This document shows positions 8,886 to 17,248 of a stretch of DNA of 54,757 nt, piece by piece. Both the position numbers and the translations under genes were made by a program. The stretch covers positions 104,623-159,379 of the forward strand of contig JADFHF010000004.1 in NCBI GenBank assembly GCA_022567305.1, written 5' to 3'. The stretch's first letter is position 1, and each line of letters starts with the position of its first letter. The stretch comes from Bacteroidota bacterium. Lineage in GTDB: Bacteria > Bacteroidota > Rhodothermia > Rhodothermales > UBA10348. The notes beneath the pieces were generated by a model. The model saw only the letters and a list, made by a program, of their open reading frames with translations. It was not told the DNA's origin and made no database searches.

Positions 8886-9760
8886 AATCCGTCATTGCGC
8901 ACAGAGGAAGGTTTTCATGCGCCAGGCTGGTCTCGCCGGTCCTGGATGGTTCGGTCCGTCAAAAAAAGAGTGGACGCAGTCTGGGATGGAGACTCCAGCT
9001 GACTAACACACGGGTCTGGTTTGCGACCGGCGGTCTGATTGCCAGTATTTCGATTGCACCAGCGTGTAGTCAGGAATCGAATATTCCAGAAGGGTTTGTT
9101 CTGGTGAAGGACGTCGTTCCTTCGATCGTCCTCGACATGCGGTACTATCATGGGCACAATTTCATAGGGCGTCAGATCGACGGTTATCTCGCACCGAAAA
9201 GTTATCTGACACGTCCTGCGGCGATGGCGCTGAAACTTGTCCAGGACGAGCTAATGGAGCTCGGATTATCGCTGAAGATCTACGACGCCTACCGGCCTCA
9301 ACGCGCGGTTAACGAATTCATTGAATGGGCTGAAAACCTTGACGATACCGCAGCGAAGGCTGAATTTTATCCAGATTTGTCGAAATCGATGTTGTTTGAC
9401 GAAGGTTACATTGCGGCCAGGTCCGGGCATACTCGCGGGAGCACGCTCGATCTGACGATCGTACCCTATCCGCCTCCGGATGAGCCCGACTGGTCGGCAC
9501 AGAATCAGCAATCCTGCAAGCTGCCCGCCGATCAGCGTTTTGCCGACAATAGCCTGGATATGGGAGTTGGATATGACTGTTTCGATACGCTTTCCTGGAC
9601 GGATGATGATCGAATTGGACCATCCCAGCGGGCTCACCGCCTTTTGCTGAAATCGCTCATGGAGAAACACGGCTTTCAGAACTATCCCAGGGAGTGGTGG
9701 CACTATTCGCTCGTGGATGAACCGTTTCCAGACACCTACTTTGATTTTCCGATTAGATAA
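8882..9760 (+). CDS. D-alanyl-D-alanine dipeptidase (VanX/DdpX family), probable lipoprotein
   Basis: About 292 residues from ATG 8882. The M15D zinc dipeptidase motifs are present: YRPQRA (Arg138), SGHTRGSTLD (His183, Asp190) and EWWHY (Glu271, His274). These enzymes cleave D-Ala-D-Ala, usually to recycle wall peptides rather than to confer vancomycin resistance. A hydrophobic segment with a lipobox-like SIAPAC (Cys62) suggests export, but the region before it is unusually long. The real start may therefore be further in, with the upstream part a by-product of the deletion that truncated the S9 gene. No vanHA-type partner is nearby. Confidence 0.85.
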   Translation: MKSVIAHRGRFSCARLVSPVLDGSVRQKKSGRSLGWRLQLTNTRVWFATGGLIASISIAPACSQESNIPEGFVLVKDVVPSIVLDMRYYHGHNFIGRQIDGYLAPKSYLTRPAAMALKLVQDELMELGLSLKIYDAYRPQRAVNEFIEWAENLDDTAAKAEFYPDLSKSMLFDEGYIAARSGHTRGSTLDLTIVPYPPPDEPDWSAQNQQSCKLPADQRFADNSLDMGVGYDCFDTLSWTDDDRIGPSQRAHRLLLKSLMEKHGFQNYPREWWHYSLVDEPFPDTYFDFPIR

Positions 9761-9846
9761 CTAGATTGTCCTTGATCTGAGGTGCGTGAGAGGATTCTCA
9801 CCGTCCTCGTTTTGTCCCACTGCACTTGTAAGAGAAGGAGGTTGTT

Positions 9847-10827
9847 ATGCCCCGATTTCACAGAGCTTTTTTAAGCCTAGGCTTGATGTGCCTGGCGACC
9901 GTGCTGACAGCCAAGGCTCAAGACACGCTTCGTTTTACGCCAACCGTCGGATATCCCACATTCGCGGTCCGCGAACCAGTTGCTTACATCCAGCCCAATA
10001 CGGTACTTATCTCCGAGACCAATAAGGGAGCCTACTATGAGGAAGGAGGCGGAGCCTTTCCGGGTGAAGTCGGACCGTTCTACGTCGAAGGGGCGACCCC
10101 GAACGATATGCTCGTCGTGGAGATCATCAAGGTTCGGCCGAATCACCACCTCGCGGGTGCTCAGATTTATGCCGATTTCGGAGGCCTGGCAACTGACAGT
10201 AGGCTCAGATTACTGAACGACCCGATCCCAGCGCGAAGATATGAATGGCACCTGGACACGGAGAATTTAACCGGTACAACAGAACTGCCGGATTCCAAGA
10301 TGGGCTCTATTACGATTGATCTGGAGCCCATGCTCGGGAGAATTGCCGTCGCCCCGAGGGGTGAAGAAGCGTTCGGTGGTCTCTGGCCGGGCGATTTCGG
10401 AGGGAATATGGACTCCCCGGATGTCCGGGAAGGGACGACGGTATACCTTCCCATCTTCCACGACGGGGCCTATTTCTATTTCGGTGACGGGCATGCCAAG
10501 CAGGGAGAAGGCGAGGTCAACGGTACGGGTCTGGAAACCTCCATGGACGTCATCCTTCGCATCGATGTGATCAAAGGGAAAACTATCGCGTGGCCGCGTC
10601 TGGAAGACGCCAACTATATCATGGTTGCCGGAAGCGCTCGACCGCTTATCGATGCATTTCGGCTGGCCCATGTTGAACTAATCGAATGGATGGTGGAGGA
10701 TTACGGCTTCGGAAAGTGGGATGCGTATCATCTGGTCGGGCAGCTCGGCGAGCATATGGTGGCGAATATTGTTGATCCCATTTACACGGTTGTGGCAAAG
10801 TTTCCCAAGAAATACTTACCTGAATAA
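9847..10827 (+). CDS. acetamidase/formamidase family protein, exported
   Basis: 326 residues with a signal peptide (about 1-24, cleavage after LTAKA). The mature part matches the FmdA/AmdA acetamidase-formamidase fold: GPFYVEGATPNDMLVVEI, LWPGDFGGNMDSPDVREG and DGHAKQGEGEVNGTGLETSMDV, which holds the Asp/His and Gly-Glu residues of the active site. A strong Shine-Dalgarno AAGGAGG (9835-9841) lies just before ATG 9847. Members hydrolyse short amides to ammonia and the acid; export to the periplasm is seen in many Bacteroidota versions, and the natural substrate is unknown. The EEP lipoprotein gene follows closely. Confidence 0.88.
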   Translation: MPRFHRAFLSLGLMCLATVLTAKAQDTLRFTPTVGYPTFAVREPVAYIQPNTVLISETNKGAYYEEGGGAFPGEVGPFYVEGATPNDMLVVEIIKVRPNHHLAGAQIYADFGGLATDSRLRLLNDPIPARRYEWHLDTENLTGTTELPDSKMGSITIDLEPMLGRIAVAPRGEEAFGGLWPGDFGGNMDSPDVREGTTVYLPIFHDGAYFYFGDGHAKQGEGEVNGTGLETSMDVILRIDVIKGKTIAWPRLEDANYIMVAGSARPLIDAFRLAHVELIEWMVEDYGFGKWDAYHLVGQLGEHMVANIVDPIYTVVAKFPKKYLPE

Positions 10828-10850
10828 GGCATACAGTGGCTGGGACAGCG

Positions 10851-11696
10851 ATGACTTGGTTGCAATCGGGCAAACGTTCTCGTATTGGATTGTCGGTGAC
10901 GCTCGTCATCGCTGCGCTGATGATGACCGGCTGTGCGGAGCAGCACAAGCGTACGGCAACCCGCTCGTCCGTAGATACGCTTCGCATTCTTTCGTACAAC
11001 ATTCATCACGCCGAGGGTATGGATGGCACGGTGGACTTGGAACGGATCGCCGATCTAATCAATCGTTTGGAACCCGACGTGGTTGCTCTTCAGGAAGTGG
11101 ACCAGCTTGTCGAGCGAACCGAACGAGTGGATCAGGCGATGGTTCTTGGAGAATTGACCGGCCTGACACCCGTGTTTGGGGCCTTCATGGACTATCAAGG
11201 TGGACAGTATGGGATGGCGCTTCTTTCTCGTTGGAAGGTCGTTGACGCCACGAATGTACGGTTGCCCGACGGAGAGGAGCCCAGATCATCCGTTGTTGCC
11301 ATGTTGGAATCGCCAACGACGCGAAACCGAGTTGTGATCGCAGGAATCCATTTTTACCGCACGGAAGAAGAGCGAATGGCTCAGGCGAAGACATTGGTCA
11401 CTGAACTCAAGGATCGCTCGAAGCCCGTTATTCTTGCAGGAGATTTTAACTCACAACCTGGATCGGCTGTGATGCAGTATCTGGAACGAGAGTGGTCTGT
11501 GATGAACAAAGGCGAGAATCGCTTCACGTTTCCGTCATATGCACCTGCGCGGGAAATCGACTTCATTGTCGCCAGAAGGGATGCGGAGCTTGAGCTTCTG
11601 TCACACGAAGTGCTCAACGAGCCCGTAATGTCGGACCACCAGCCAATCTTTGCCGAGATTTTGATCCACGCCACCTTGGTGGACGAGCGGCCATGA
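10851..11696 (+). CDS. endonuclease/exonuclease/phosphatase (EEP) family lipoprotein
   Basis: About 281 residues. The N-terminus is a lipoprotein signal, LSVTLVIAALMMTGC (Cys28). The EEP fold motifs follow: ILSYNIHHAEG, VVALQEVD with the metal-binding Glu, LAGDFNSQPGS and MSDHQPIFAEI with the Asp-His pair. The family covers DNases, sphingomyelinases and inositol phosphatases, so the substrate is open; the lipoprotein location argues for an envelope role. A GTG at 10836 is an alternative start. The stop overlaps the ATG of the DUF5107 gene (ATGA at 11693-11696), showing translational coupling. Confidence 0.88.
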   Translation: MTWLQSGKRSRIGLSVTLVIAALMMTGCAEQHKRTATRSSVDTLRILSYNIHHAEGMDGTVDLERIADLINRLEPDVVALQEVDQLVERTERVDQAMVLGELTGLTPVFGAFMDYQGGQYGMALLSRWKVVDATNVRLPDGEEPRSSVVAMLESPTTRNRVVIAGIHFYRTEEERMAQAKTLVTELKDRSKPVILAGDFNSQPGSAVMQYLEREWSVMNKGENRFTFPSYAPAREIDFIVARRDAELELLSHEVLNEPVMSDHQPIFAEILIHATLVDERP

Positions 11697-14600
11697 GACG
11701 CTCAGGCATATCCCGCAGAAGCTTTTTATTAGCCATAAGTGTGGTCTCTGCGGTGCTGCATGGGTCTGTATTCGCACAGACGGCCAGCATTTCCGAAGAA
11801 AGGCGTTTCATTTCAACCTACGAGTATTCTGAAGCGAATCCCGTTCCTGTACTGGTGAGCGACCCTCGACTCTATCCTTATCATAAGTATCAAGCATACG
11901 CCGTTGATCCTGTCGAAAAGGAATGGACCGTAGTCAAACTGGAGAATGCGTACATCGAGGTGTATGTCCTACCTGAAGTCGGGGGGAAGGTGTGGGGAGC
12001 GATAGAAAAGTCATCAGGACACGAGTTCATCTATCGAAATGAGGTGCTCAAGTTCAGAAGTATCTCACTTCGCGGACCATGGACGTCGGGAGGAATCGAA
12101 TTCAATTTCGGGGTAATCGGGCATACACCTGCGACCGCCAGCCCCGTCGATTACAAGTTGGTAGAGAATCCGGACGGAAGCGTGAGCTGTTTTGTCGGGG
12201 CCATGGATCTCCCGTCCCGAACCCACTGGCGCGTCGAGATCCGTCTTCCTGCTGACAAATCGATCTTTGAGACGAATGTTTTTTGGACCAACCCCACTCC
12301 GCTCACGCAGTCGTACTACAACTGGATGACGGCGGCGGCATTTGCGCGCGTTGATCTGGAGCTGAGCATACCCGGCAATCAATATCTGCGTCATGGTGGA
12401 GAAGCACTTTCCTGGCCTGTTGACGACACCGGCAGGCTTCTGTCTTCCTATTCGAATAATGCCTTTGGGGGCAGCAAGTCCTACCACGTTGTGGGAGAGT
12501 TCAACGATTTCTTCGGCGGCTATTACACAGACGATGACTACGGCTTCGGACACTGGTCCCGGTACAGCGAGATGCCCGGTCAGAAACTCTGGCTTTGGGC
12601 ACTTTCTCGGCAAGGCGGAATCTGGGAAGACCTGCTCACCGACACGGACGGACAATACATCGAATTTCAGGCGGGTCGATTGTTTGTCCAATACTCACCG
12701 GGGAGTCACGTAAACCCCATCACACAGGCCGGATTTGAGCCGTATGTCACGGACACCTGGAAGGAAATCTGGTTTCCGGTGGAAGGGATTGGAGGTCTCA
12801 GCGATGTGTCTCCAAAAGGCGTCATGTCGGTGAGGGAGAAGGGCGGTGAACTGACGATCGGGATCAATGTCTTCCAGGAATCGAGCGCCACGATCAGCGT
12901 GATCACGGATGGCGAAACCATCCACAGCGTGCCGTTTTCAGCGGAACCATTACAAGCGATATCCAAACATTTCGCCATTTTGCCTGAACAAGAATACGAG
13001 ATCGTAGTGCCGGAACTAGATCTTCATTTTCGTTCCAGCCCCGGGTCCATTCAACTGTCTCGTCCCTTCGAGACTGAGCCCGCTGCAAAGCCATCCATTC
13101 CCGAGGCGGATCGGGATGCCTTTGAGGGTTGGGAGCTCTTAAAAGCGCGGCGGTATTCGGCAGCCATGGCCCTCTTTCAGTCCGCCTTGTCGAAGGAGCC
13201 GTGGCACTCGGATGCGCTATTGGGCGTTTCCGAACTCTACTACAGAAGGGGCGAATACGCCGAAGGACTGGTCGCCGCGAATCGGCTTCTCCAGCTCGAT
13301 TCGTACAGCGCAGATGCGAATTTTCAAGCCGGTATACACTACCGGGCGCTTTCGGAGTTCGTCAACGCGAAAGAAGCGTTCGGATGGGCGGAGCGGTCGA
13401 TGACTCACCGATCCGCCGCAAATGCGGAGCTCGCAGAGTTGGCGTTGAACGTCGACGACTACAACGAAGCCGTTTTCTATGCCCGGAAAGCGTTGGATTA
13501 CGATCGAAATAGCATCAATGCTCACCAGGTACTGGCCATTGCGGGACGATCGCTGAATGATGTCGAGCTCGTCGGAAAGAGCCTGGCACACTTGCTGAAA
13601 CTGGATCCTCTCAATCATTTTGTGCAGATGGAGCGCCATTTAGCCGATGTGAGTTCATCGAGTCCCGATGACTGGAATGACCTAATTCGAAGCGAATTCC
13701 CGGATCAGGTTTTCCTTGAACTGGCCATCTCATACAAGTCGCGCGGCCGGGGCGCGGACGCTTTGCAGGTACTTGAACTCGCTGATTCTCAAGCGCCGTC
13801 TCAGGTCGGGCGGTTGTGGGCAGCATTTCTAACTCGTACACCCGATCCTGAGTCTTCGAGTCAATGGTTGGTTCGGGCTGCGGACGTTGAACCCATCGGA
13901 AGACCGTATCGACAAGAATCGATACCCGTCATGGAGTGGGTGGTCGACCAAAGCGATGATTGGCTCTGGACGTATCTACTTGGTTTGAACTACTGGGCCG
14001 TAGGTCGAAAGGCAGACGCGGCGGCGAAGCTGAAGGCCCTGGGCGCAAGACCCGACGACGCCTCTTTCTACGTTGCACGGGCTGCTTTGCTGCGCGAAGT
14101 TGAAGACCATGATGAGGAAGTGGATCTGCACAGGGCGCTTATGCTGGACGGTTTTAAGCCAGCAATACGATTGCCTCTGGTTCAATATTTACAGCGTCAC
14201 GATCGCTGGGAGGAGGCGCTCGAACTGACGAAGCAGTTTCGAGAGACGTATGTAGGTCAATTCAACATGGATGTGCTCCACGCCCGATCGCTCGTTCATC
14301 TCAACAGGCCGATTGACGCGATCAACGTCCTGCAACGATCCGTCATTCTACCGTCGGAAGGCTCAAGAGGAGGGCACACGGTCTACGAAGAGGCTCACCT
14401 GATGGCGGGGTTGGATGAATTGGAAGAGGAAAACTGTGTTGGGGCGCTCAGCTTTTTCGAGACTGGACTCGAATGGCCGGAAAACCTGGGAGCCGGGCGC
14501 AGCTACGACCCCGACGATAGAATCTTTCAGTTTCTGATCGGGACCTGCAATCGAAAGGTGGGAAACGATTCAGAAGCCCGTACGGCTTTTCGGCGCGTTA

Positions 14601-14878
14601 TTGCAGCAACAGAGTCGAGGATCGGATCGAGTCAACTGGAGCACTATCTGGGATTTCTCGCTCATCAGAAACTTGGAAATGAGAGCGGTGCACGAGAGCT
14701 GATTCAAGTTTTGTCCGAATCCGCTCATTCAAATCAGGCTTCGACGCAATGGGTCCTCGCACGAGCCGGCCACAATCTCGACCCGGTTCGGGACCTTGAA
14801 GCGGGTGAAATGGGTATCTCCGACTCTTTCAGTACGAGGATGTTTAGGCGCGTCGCGGACCTGATCGAGCAGCACTGA
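11693..14878 (+). CDS. exported DUF5107 domain protein with TPR repeats
   Basis: 1061 residues. A signal peptide with a twin-arginine-like start (RRSGISRRSFLLAIS) ends near FAQ. DUF5107 occupies about residues 40-340 (EVYVLPEVGGKVWGAIEKSSG, GGIEFNFGVIGHTPATASPVDY), a galactose-mutarotase-like beta sandwich often found with glycosidase-type or carbohydrate-sensing proteins. From about residue 470 to the end are tetratricopeptide repeats (AMALFQSALSKEPWHSDALLGVSELYYRRGEY and later copies), a protein-interaction scaffold. The gene is coupled to the EEP gene by an ATGA overlap. Its role is probably binding or processing of an extracellular glycan, which is inference from the domain pair. Confidence 0.85.
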   Translation: MRRSGISRRSFLLAISVVSAVLHGSVFAQTASISEERRFISTYEYSEANPVPVLVSDPRLYPYHKYQAYAVDPVEKEWTVVKLENAYIEVYVLPEVGGKVWGAIEKSSGHEFIYRNEVLKFRSISLRGPWTSGGIEFNFGVIGHTPATASPVDYKLVENPDGSVSCFVGAMDLPSRTHWRVEIRLPADKSIFETNVFWTNPTPLTQSYYNWMTAAAFARVDLELSIPGNQYLRHGGEALSWPVDDTGRLLSSYSNNAFGGSKSYHVVGEFNDFFGGYYTDDDYGFGHWSRYSEMPGQKLWLWALSRQGGIWEDLLTDTDGQYIEFQAGRLFVQYSPGSHVNPITQAGFEPYVTDTWKEIWFPVEGIGGLSDVSPKGVMSVREKGGELTIGINVFQESSATISVITDGETIHSVPFSAEPLQAISKHFAILPEQEYEIVVPELDLHFRSSPGSIQLSRPFETEPAAKPSIPEADRDAFEGWELLKARRYSAAMALFQSALSKEPWHSDALLGVSELYYRRGEYAEGLVAANRLLQLDSYSADANFQAGIHYRALSEFVNAKEAFGWAERSMTHRSAANAELAELALNVDDYNEAVFYARKALDYDRNSINAHQVLAIAGRSLNDVELVGKSLAHLLKLDPLNHFVQMERHLADVSSSSPDDWNDLIRSEFPDQVFLELAISYKSRGRGADALQVLELADSQAPSQVGRLWAAFLTRTPDPESSSQWLVRAADVEPIGRPYRQESIPVMEWVVDQSDDWLWTYLLGLNYWAVGRKADAAAKLKALGARPDDASFYVARAALLREVEDHDEEVDLHRALMLDGFKPAIRLPLVQYLQRHDRWEEALELTKQFRETYVGQFNMDVLHARSLVHLNRPIDAINVLQRSVILPSEGSRGGHTVYEEAHLMAGLDELEEENCVGALSFFETGLEWPENLGAGRSYDPDDRIFQFLIGTCNRKVGNDSEARTAFRRVIAATESRIGSSQLEHYLGFLAHQKLGNESGARELIQVLSESAHSNQASTQWVLARAGHNLDPVRDLEAGEMGISDSFSTRMFRRVADLIEQH

Positions 14879-14899
14879 TGTTACGTGCCGCTCTAGGTT

Positions 14900-14935
14900 A
14901 TCCAGAACGTCATCCAGAACGTCATCCAGATCGTC
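14900..14935. repeat. three direct repeats of a 12-bp unit
   Basis: Units ATCCAGAACGTC (14900-14911), ATCCAGAACGTC (14912-14923) and ATCCAGATCGTC (14924-14935) lie head to tail between the DUF5107 gene and the next start at 14943. The third differs at one base. Confidence 0.9.
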
Positions 14936-14942
14936 GTTCATA

Positions 14943-15392
14943 ATGACTCTTTCTTTTGTTCGAACGTTTCTACTCCTCATTTTCTTGATGGGCGTCGCAG
15001 GGAGTGCGGTAGAACTGTTCTTGTTGGGTCATACTGAAGAGTTCTGGCAATACCTGCCTCTTGTTTTGTTTGGAACGAGCCTGCTCCTGCTTGGCTGGCA
15101 CATGGTCTCGCGTGTGCCGACTGGACTGAAATTATTCCGGTACGCCATGGGGTTGTTTTTGATTGCCGGCCCAATAGGACTATTTCTCCACTACCGGGAA
15201 AACGTCGCCTTCGAGCTCGAAATGTATCCGAATATGGGCGGGCTGGAACTCTTCTGGGAAGCGATCACGGGCGCAACACCGGCTCTCGCTCCGGGTACCA
15301 TGGTCCTACTGGGTCTCCTGGGATGGTTGTACACGTTTCGACACCCTCGTTTTTCGAAGACCCCCAATATTGATCCCGATCAAAAACGATAA
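14943..15392 (+). CDS. hypothetical membrane protein, four predicted helices
   Basis: 149 residues with hydrophobic stretches at about 7-25, 34-51, 62-80 and 120-138, the last carrying MVLLGLLGWLYTF. No motif points to a known family. It starts at ATG 14943, just after a 12-bp tandem repeat, and the helix-hairpin-helix gene starts 9 bp after its stop, so the two are likely in one operon. Composition matches its neighbours. Confidence 0.72.
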   Translation: MTLSFVRTFLLLIFLMGVAGSAVELFLLGHTEEFWQYLPLVLFGTSLLLLGWHMVSRVPTGLKLFRYAMGLFLIAGPIGLFLHYRENVAFELEMYPNMGGLELFWEAITGATPALAPGTMVLLGLLGWLYTFRHPRFSKTPNIDPDQKR

Positions 15393-15400
15393 CCCTGATC

Positions 15401-16036
15401 ATGAAGAGATTTTTCTGCTGCGTCGCGACCGTCCTATTCGTCGCTGCCTCCGCGTTGCCAACGTTTGCGCAGGTCGGTAACAACGACCACGTCCTAAATC
15501 CGAACAGGGCCGGGGCGGATCAGCTCGCCGCACTACCTCACGTGTCCGAAGAGTTTGCCGAGCAGATCGTGGATAACAGAATGTACCTGGACATTTCTGT
15601 ACTTCACGAATTTCTTGGCGCGTCGCTGAACGAAGAGCAGTTGAGCGAGCTGTATCCCCATTTGTTCGTGCCGATAAACCTGAACTCAGCATCTCGTGAA
15701 GAAATCTTACTCGTTCCGGGAGTCGGCGAACGGATGGCCCACGAGTTTGAGGAATACCGGCCGTATACGTCCATGGTCCAGTTCAGGAGAGAAATCGGCA
15801 AATACGTGGACCATGACGAGGTGGCTCGTTTCGAACAGTTCGTATTCGTTCCCATTAATCTGAACGAAGCGAGCGAAGAAGACATCCTGAGCATTCCCGG
15901 AGTCGGAGACCGGATGCTCCACGAATTCCTGGAATACCGCCCGTATCGAAGCATTGAACAGTTTAGGCGTGAAATCGGGAAGTACGTGAGTGAAGATGAG
16001 GTCGCCCGTCTGGAACGCTTTGTCACGCTGGACTGA
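15401..16036 (+). CDS. exported ComEA-like helix-hairpin-helix protein with tandem duplication
   Basis: 211 residues. A signal peptide (about 1-23, ending PTFAQ) is followed by three helix-hairpin-helix units. The first is divergent (NPNRAGADQLAALPHVSEEFAEQI). The second and third are near copies of about 68 residues: INLNSASREEILLVPGVGER and INLNEASEEDILSIPGVGDR, each followed by FRREIGKYV and DEVARxE. ComEA HhH domains bind double-stranded DNA without sequence specificity during uptake, but no other competence gene is nearby. The repeat suggests recent internal duplication. Binding DNA in the periplasm is inference from the family. Confidence 0.82.
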   Translation: MKRFFCCVATVLFVAASALPTFAQVGNNDHVLNPNRAGADQLAALPHVSEEFAEQIVDNRMYLDISVLHEFLGASLNEEQLSELYPHLFVPINLNSASREEILLVPGVGERMAHEFEEYRPYTSMVQFRREIGKYVDHDEVARFEQFVFVPINLNEASEEDILSIPGVGDRMLHEFLEYRPYRSIEQFRREIGKYVSEDEVARLERFVTLD

Positions 16037-16053
16037 GGTCGACCTGGGCGCAG

Positions 16054-17082
16054 ATGAAGGCAATGCTCCTCCATAAAGTTGGTGCTCTGGCTGAACATCC
16101 CGATCCGTTGGAGCTGATGGATCTGGCGCGGCCGAGCCCAAAGCATGACGAACTCCTCATTCAGGTGTCGGTCTGCGGTGTCTGTCATACAGAGCTTGAT
16201 GAGATAGAAGGTCGGACACCTCCTTCTATCCTGCCCATCATACTGGGTCACCAAATCGTTGGTCACGTAGCCGAGCTTGGAAATCAAGTGTCTGGCTTCA
16301 CGGTGGGCGATCGGGTGGGCGTAGCATGGATTTTTTCGACCTGCGGATCCTGCGAATATTGCCTGAAGGGCGACGAAAATCTGTGCGCGAATTTTCGAGC
16401 AACCGGAAGAGATGCTCATGGTGGTTATGCGGAATTCACCACGGCTCCTGCGGATTTTGTCTTTCGAATTCCAACATCTTTGACCGATGTGGAAGCAGCT
16501 CCGTTGCTTTGTGCGGGAGCGATTGGATACCGGTCGTTGCGATTGACTGGTCTTCGAGACGGTCAGAACCTGGGTTTGACAGGATATGGTGCCTCGGCCC
16601 ATCTGGTTCAGAAAATGGTTAAATCCCTCTATCCGAATTCTGATGTTTACGTTTTCGCGCGGAGCGAAAAGGAGCAGAAATTTTCAAGAGAACTCGGCGC
16701 TGTCTGGGCTGGTGATACGTCGGACACGCCGCCTGAAAAATTGCAAAGTATTATCGATACGACACCGGTTTGGAAACCCGTTGTCGAGGCACTGAGAAAC
16801 CTGGCACCGGGTGGTCGGCTCGTCATTAACGCCATTCGCAAGGAGGCGATCGATAAAGACTATCTCCTGCGGCTTGACTACGAAGAGCATCTCTGGCAGG
16901 AAAAGGAGATCAAGAGCGTAGCGAATGTCAGTCGAAGAGATGTTTCCGAATTTCTTAATCTGGCTGCGGAGATGAATATCCACCCGGAAATTCAGGAATA
17001 TCGAATTCAAGATGCGAATGAGGCATTGAATGATATGAAGTCTGGTAATATTAAGGGAGCCAAAGTGTTACGTATTCTGTAG
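16054..17082 (+). CDS. zinc-dependent alcohol dehydrogenase family protein
   Basis: 342-residue medium-chain dehydrogenase/reductase. Catalytic-zinc ligands are seen in CGVCHTELD (Cys, His) and GHQIVGHV, with Gln where the more usual Glu of GHE stands. The structural-zinc knuckle CGSCEYCLKGDENLC has four cysteines in the classic spacing. The nucleotide-binding glycine motif is weak (LTGYGASAHLV), as in a subgroup of NAD(P)-dependent alcohol dehydrogenases. It follows the HhH gene by 17 bp. The substrate cannot be read from sequence. Confidence 0.9.
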   Translation: MKAMLLHKVGALAEHPDPLELMDLARPSPKHDELLIQVSVCGVCHTELDEIEGRTPPSILPIILGHQIVGHVAELGNQVSGFTVGDRVGVAWIFSTCGSCEYCLKGDENLCANFRATGRDAHGGYAEFTTAPADFVFRIPTSLTDVEAAPLLCAGAIGYRSLRLTGLRDGQNLGLTGYGASAHLVQKMVKSLYPNSDVYVFARSEKEQKFSRELGAVWAGDTSDTPPEKLQSIIDTTPVWKPVVEALRNLAPGGRLVINAIRKEAIDKDYLLRLDYEEHLWQEKEIKSVANVSRRDVSEFLNLAAEMNIHPEIQEYRIQDANEALNDMKSGNIKGAKVLRIL

Positions 17083-17248
17083 CTCAGCGTTCAGCGGTGA
17101 TCTAAATCATCCTTCTGGACGATCCAAACGGCGCGGGAATCGTGTTCTATGAAGCGTTCTGGGAAGAATTTCCGACCACGCGCTTAGAATAATTTCTTAG
17201 ACTGTAGCGATCCTGTTGCATGTCTCAGATTTTTCCGAAGTGAATGAA

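Noticed and set aside
8882-9760. Vancomycin-resistance determinant
   Set aside because: VanX-type dipeptidases are common in wall recycling, and no vanH, vanA-type ligase or vanRS genes are nearby.
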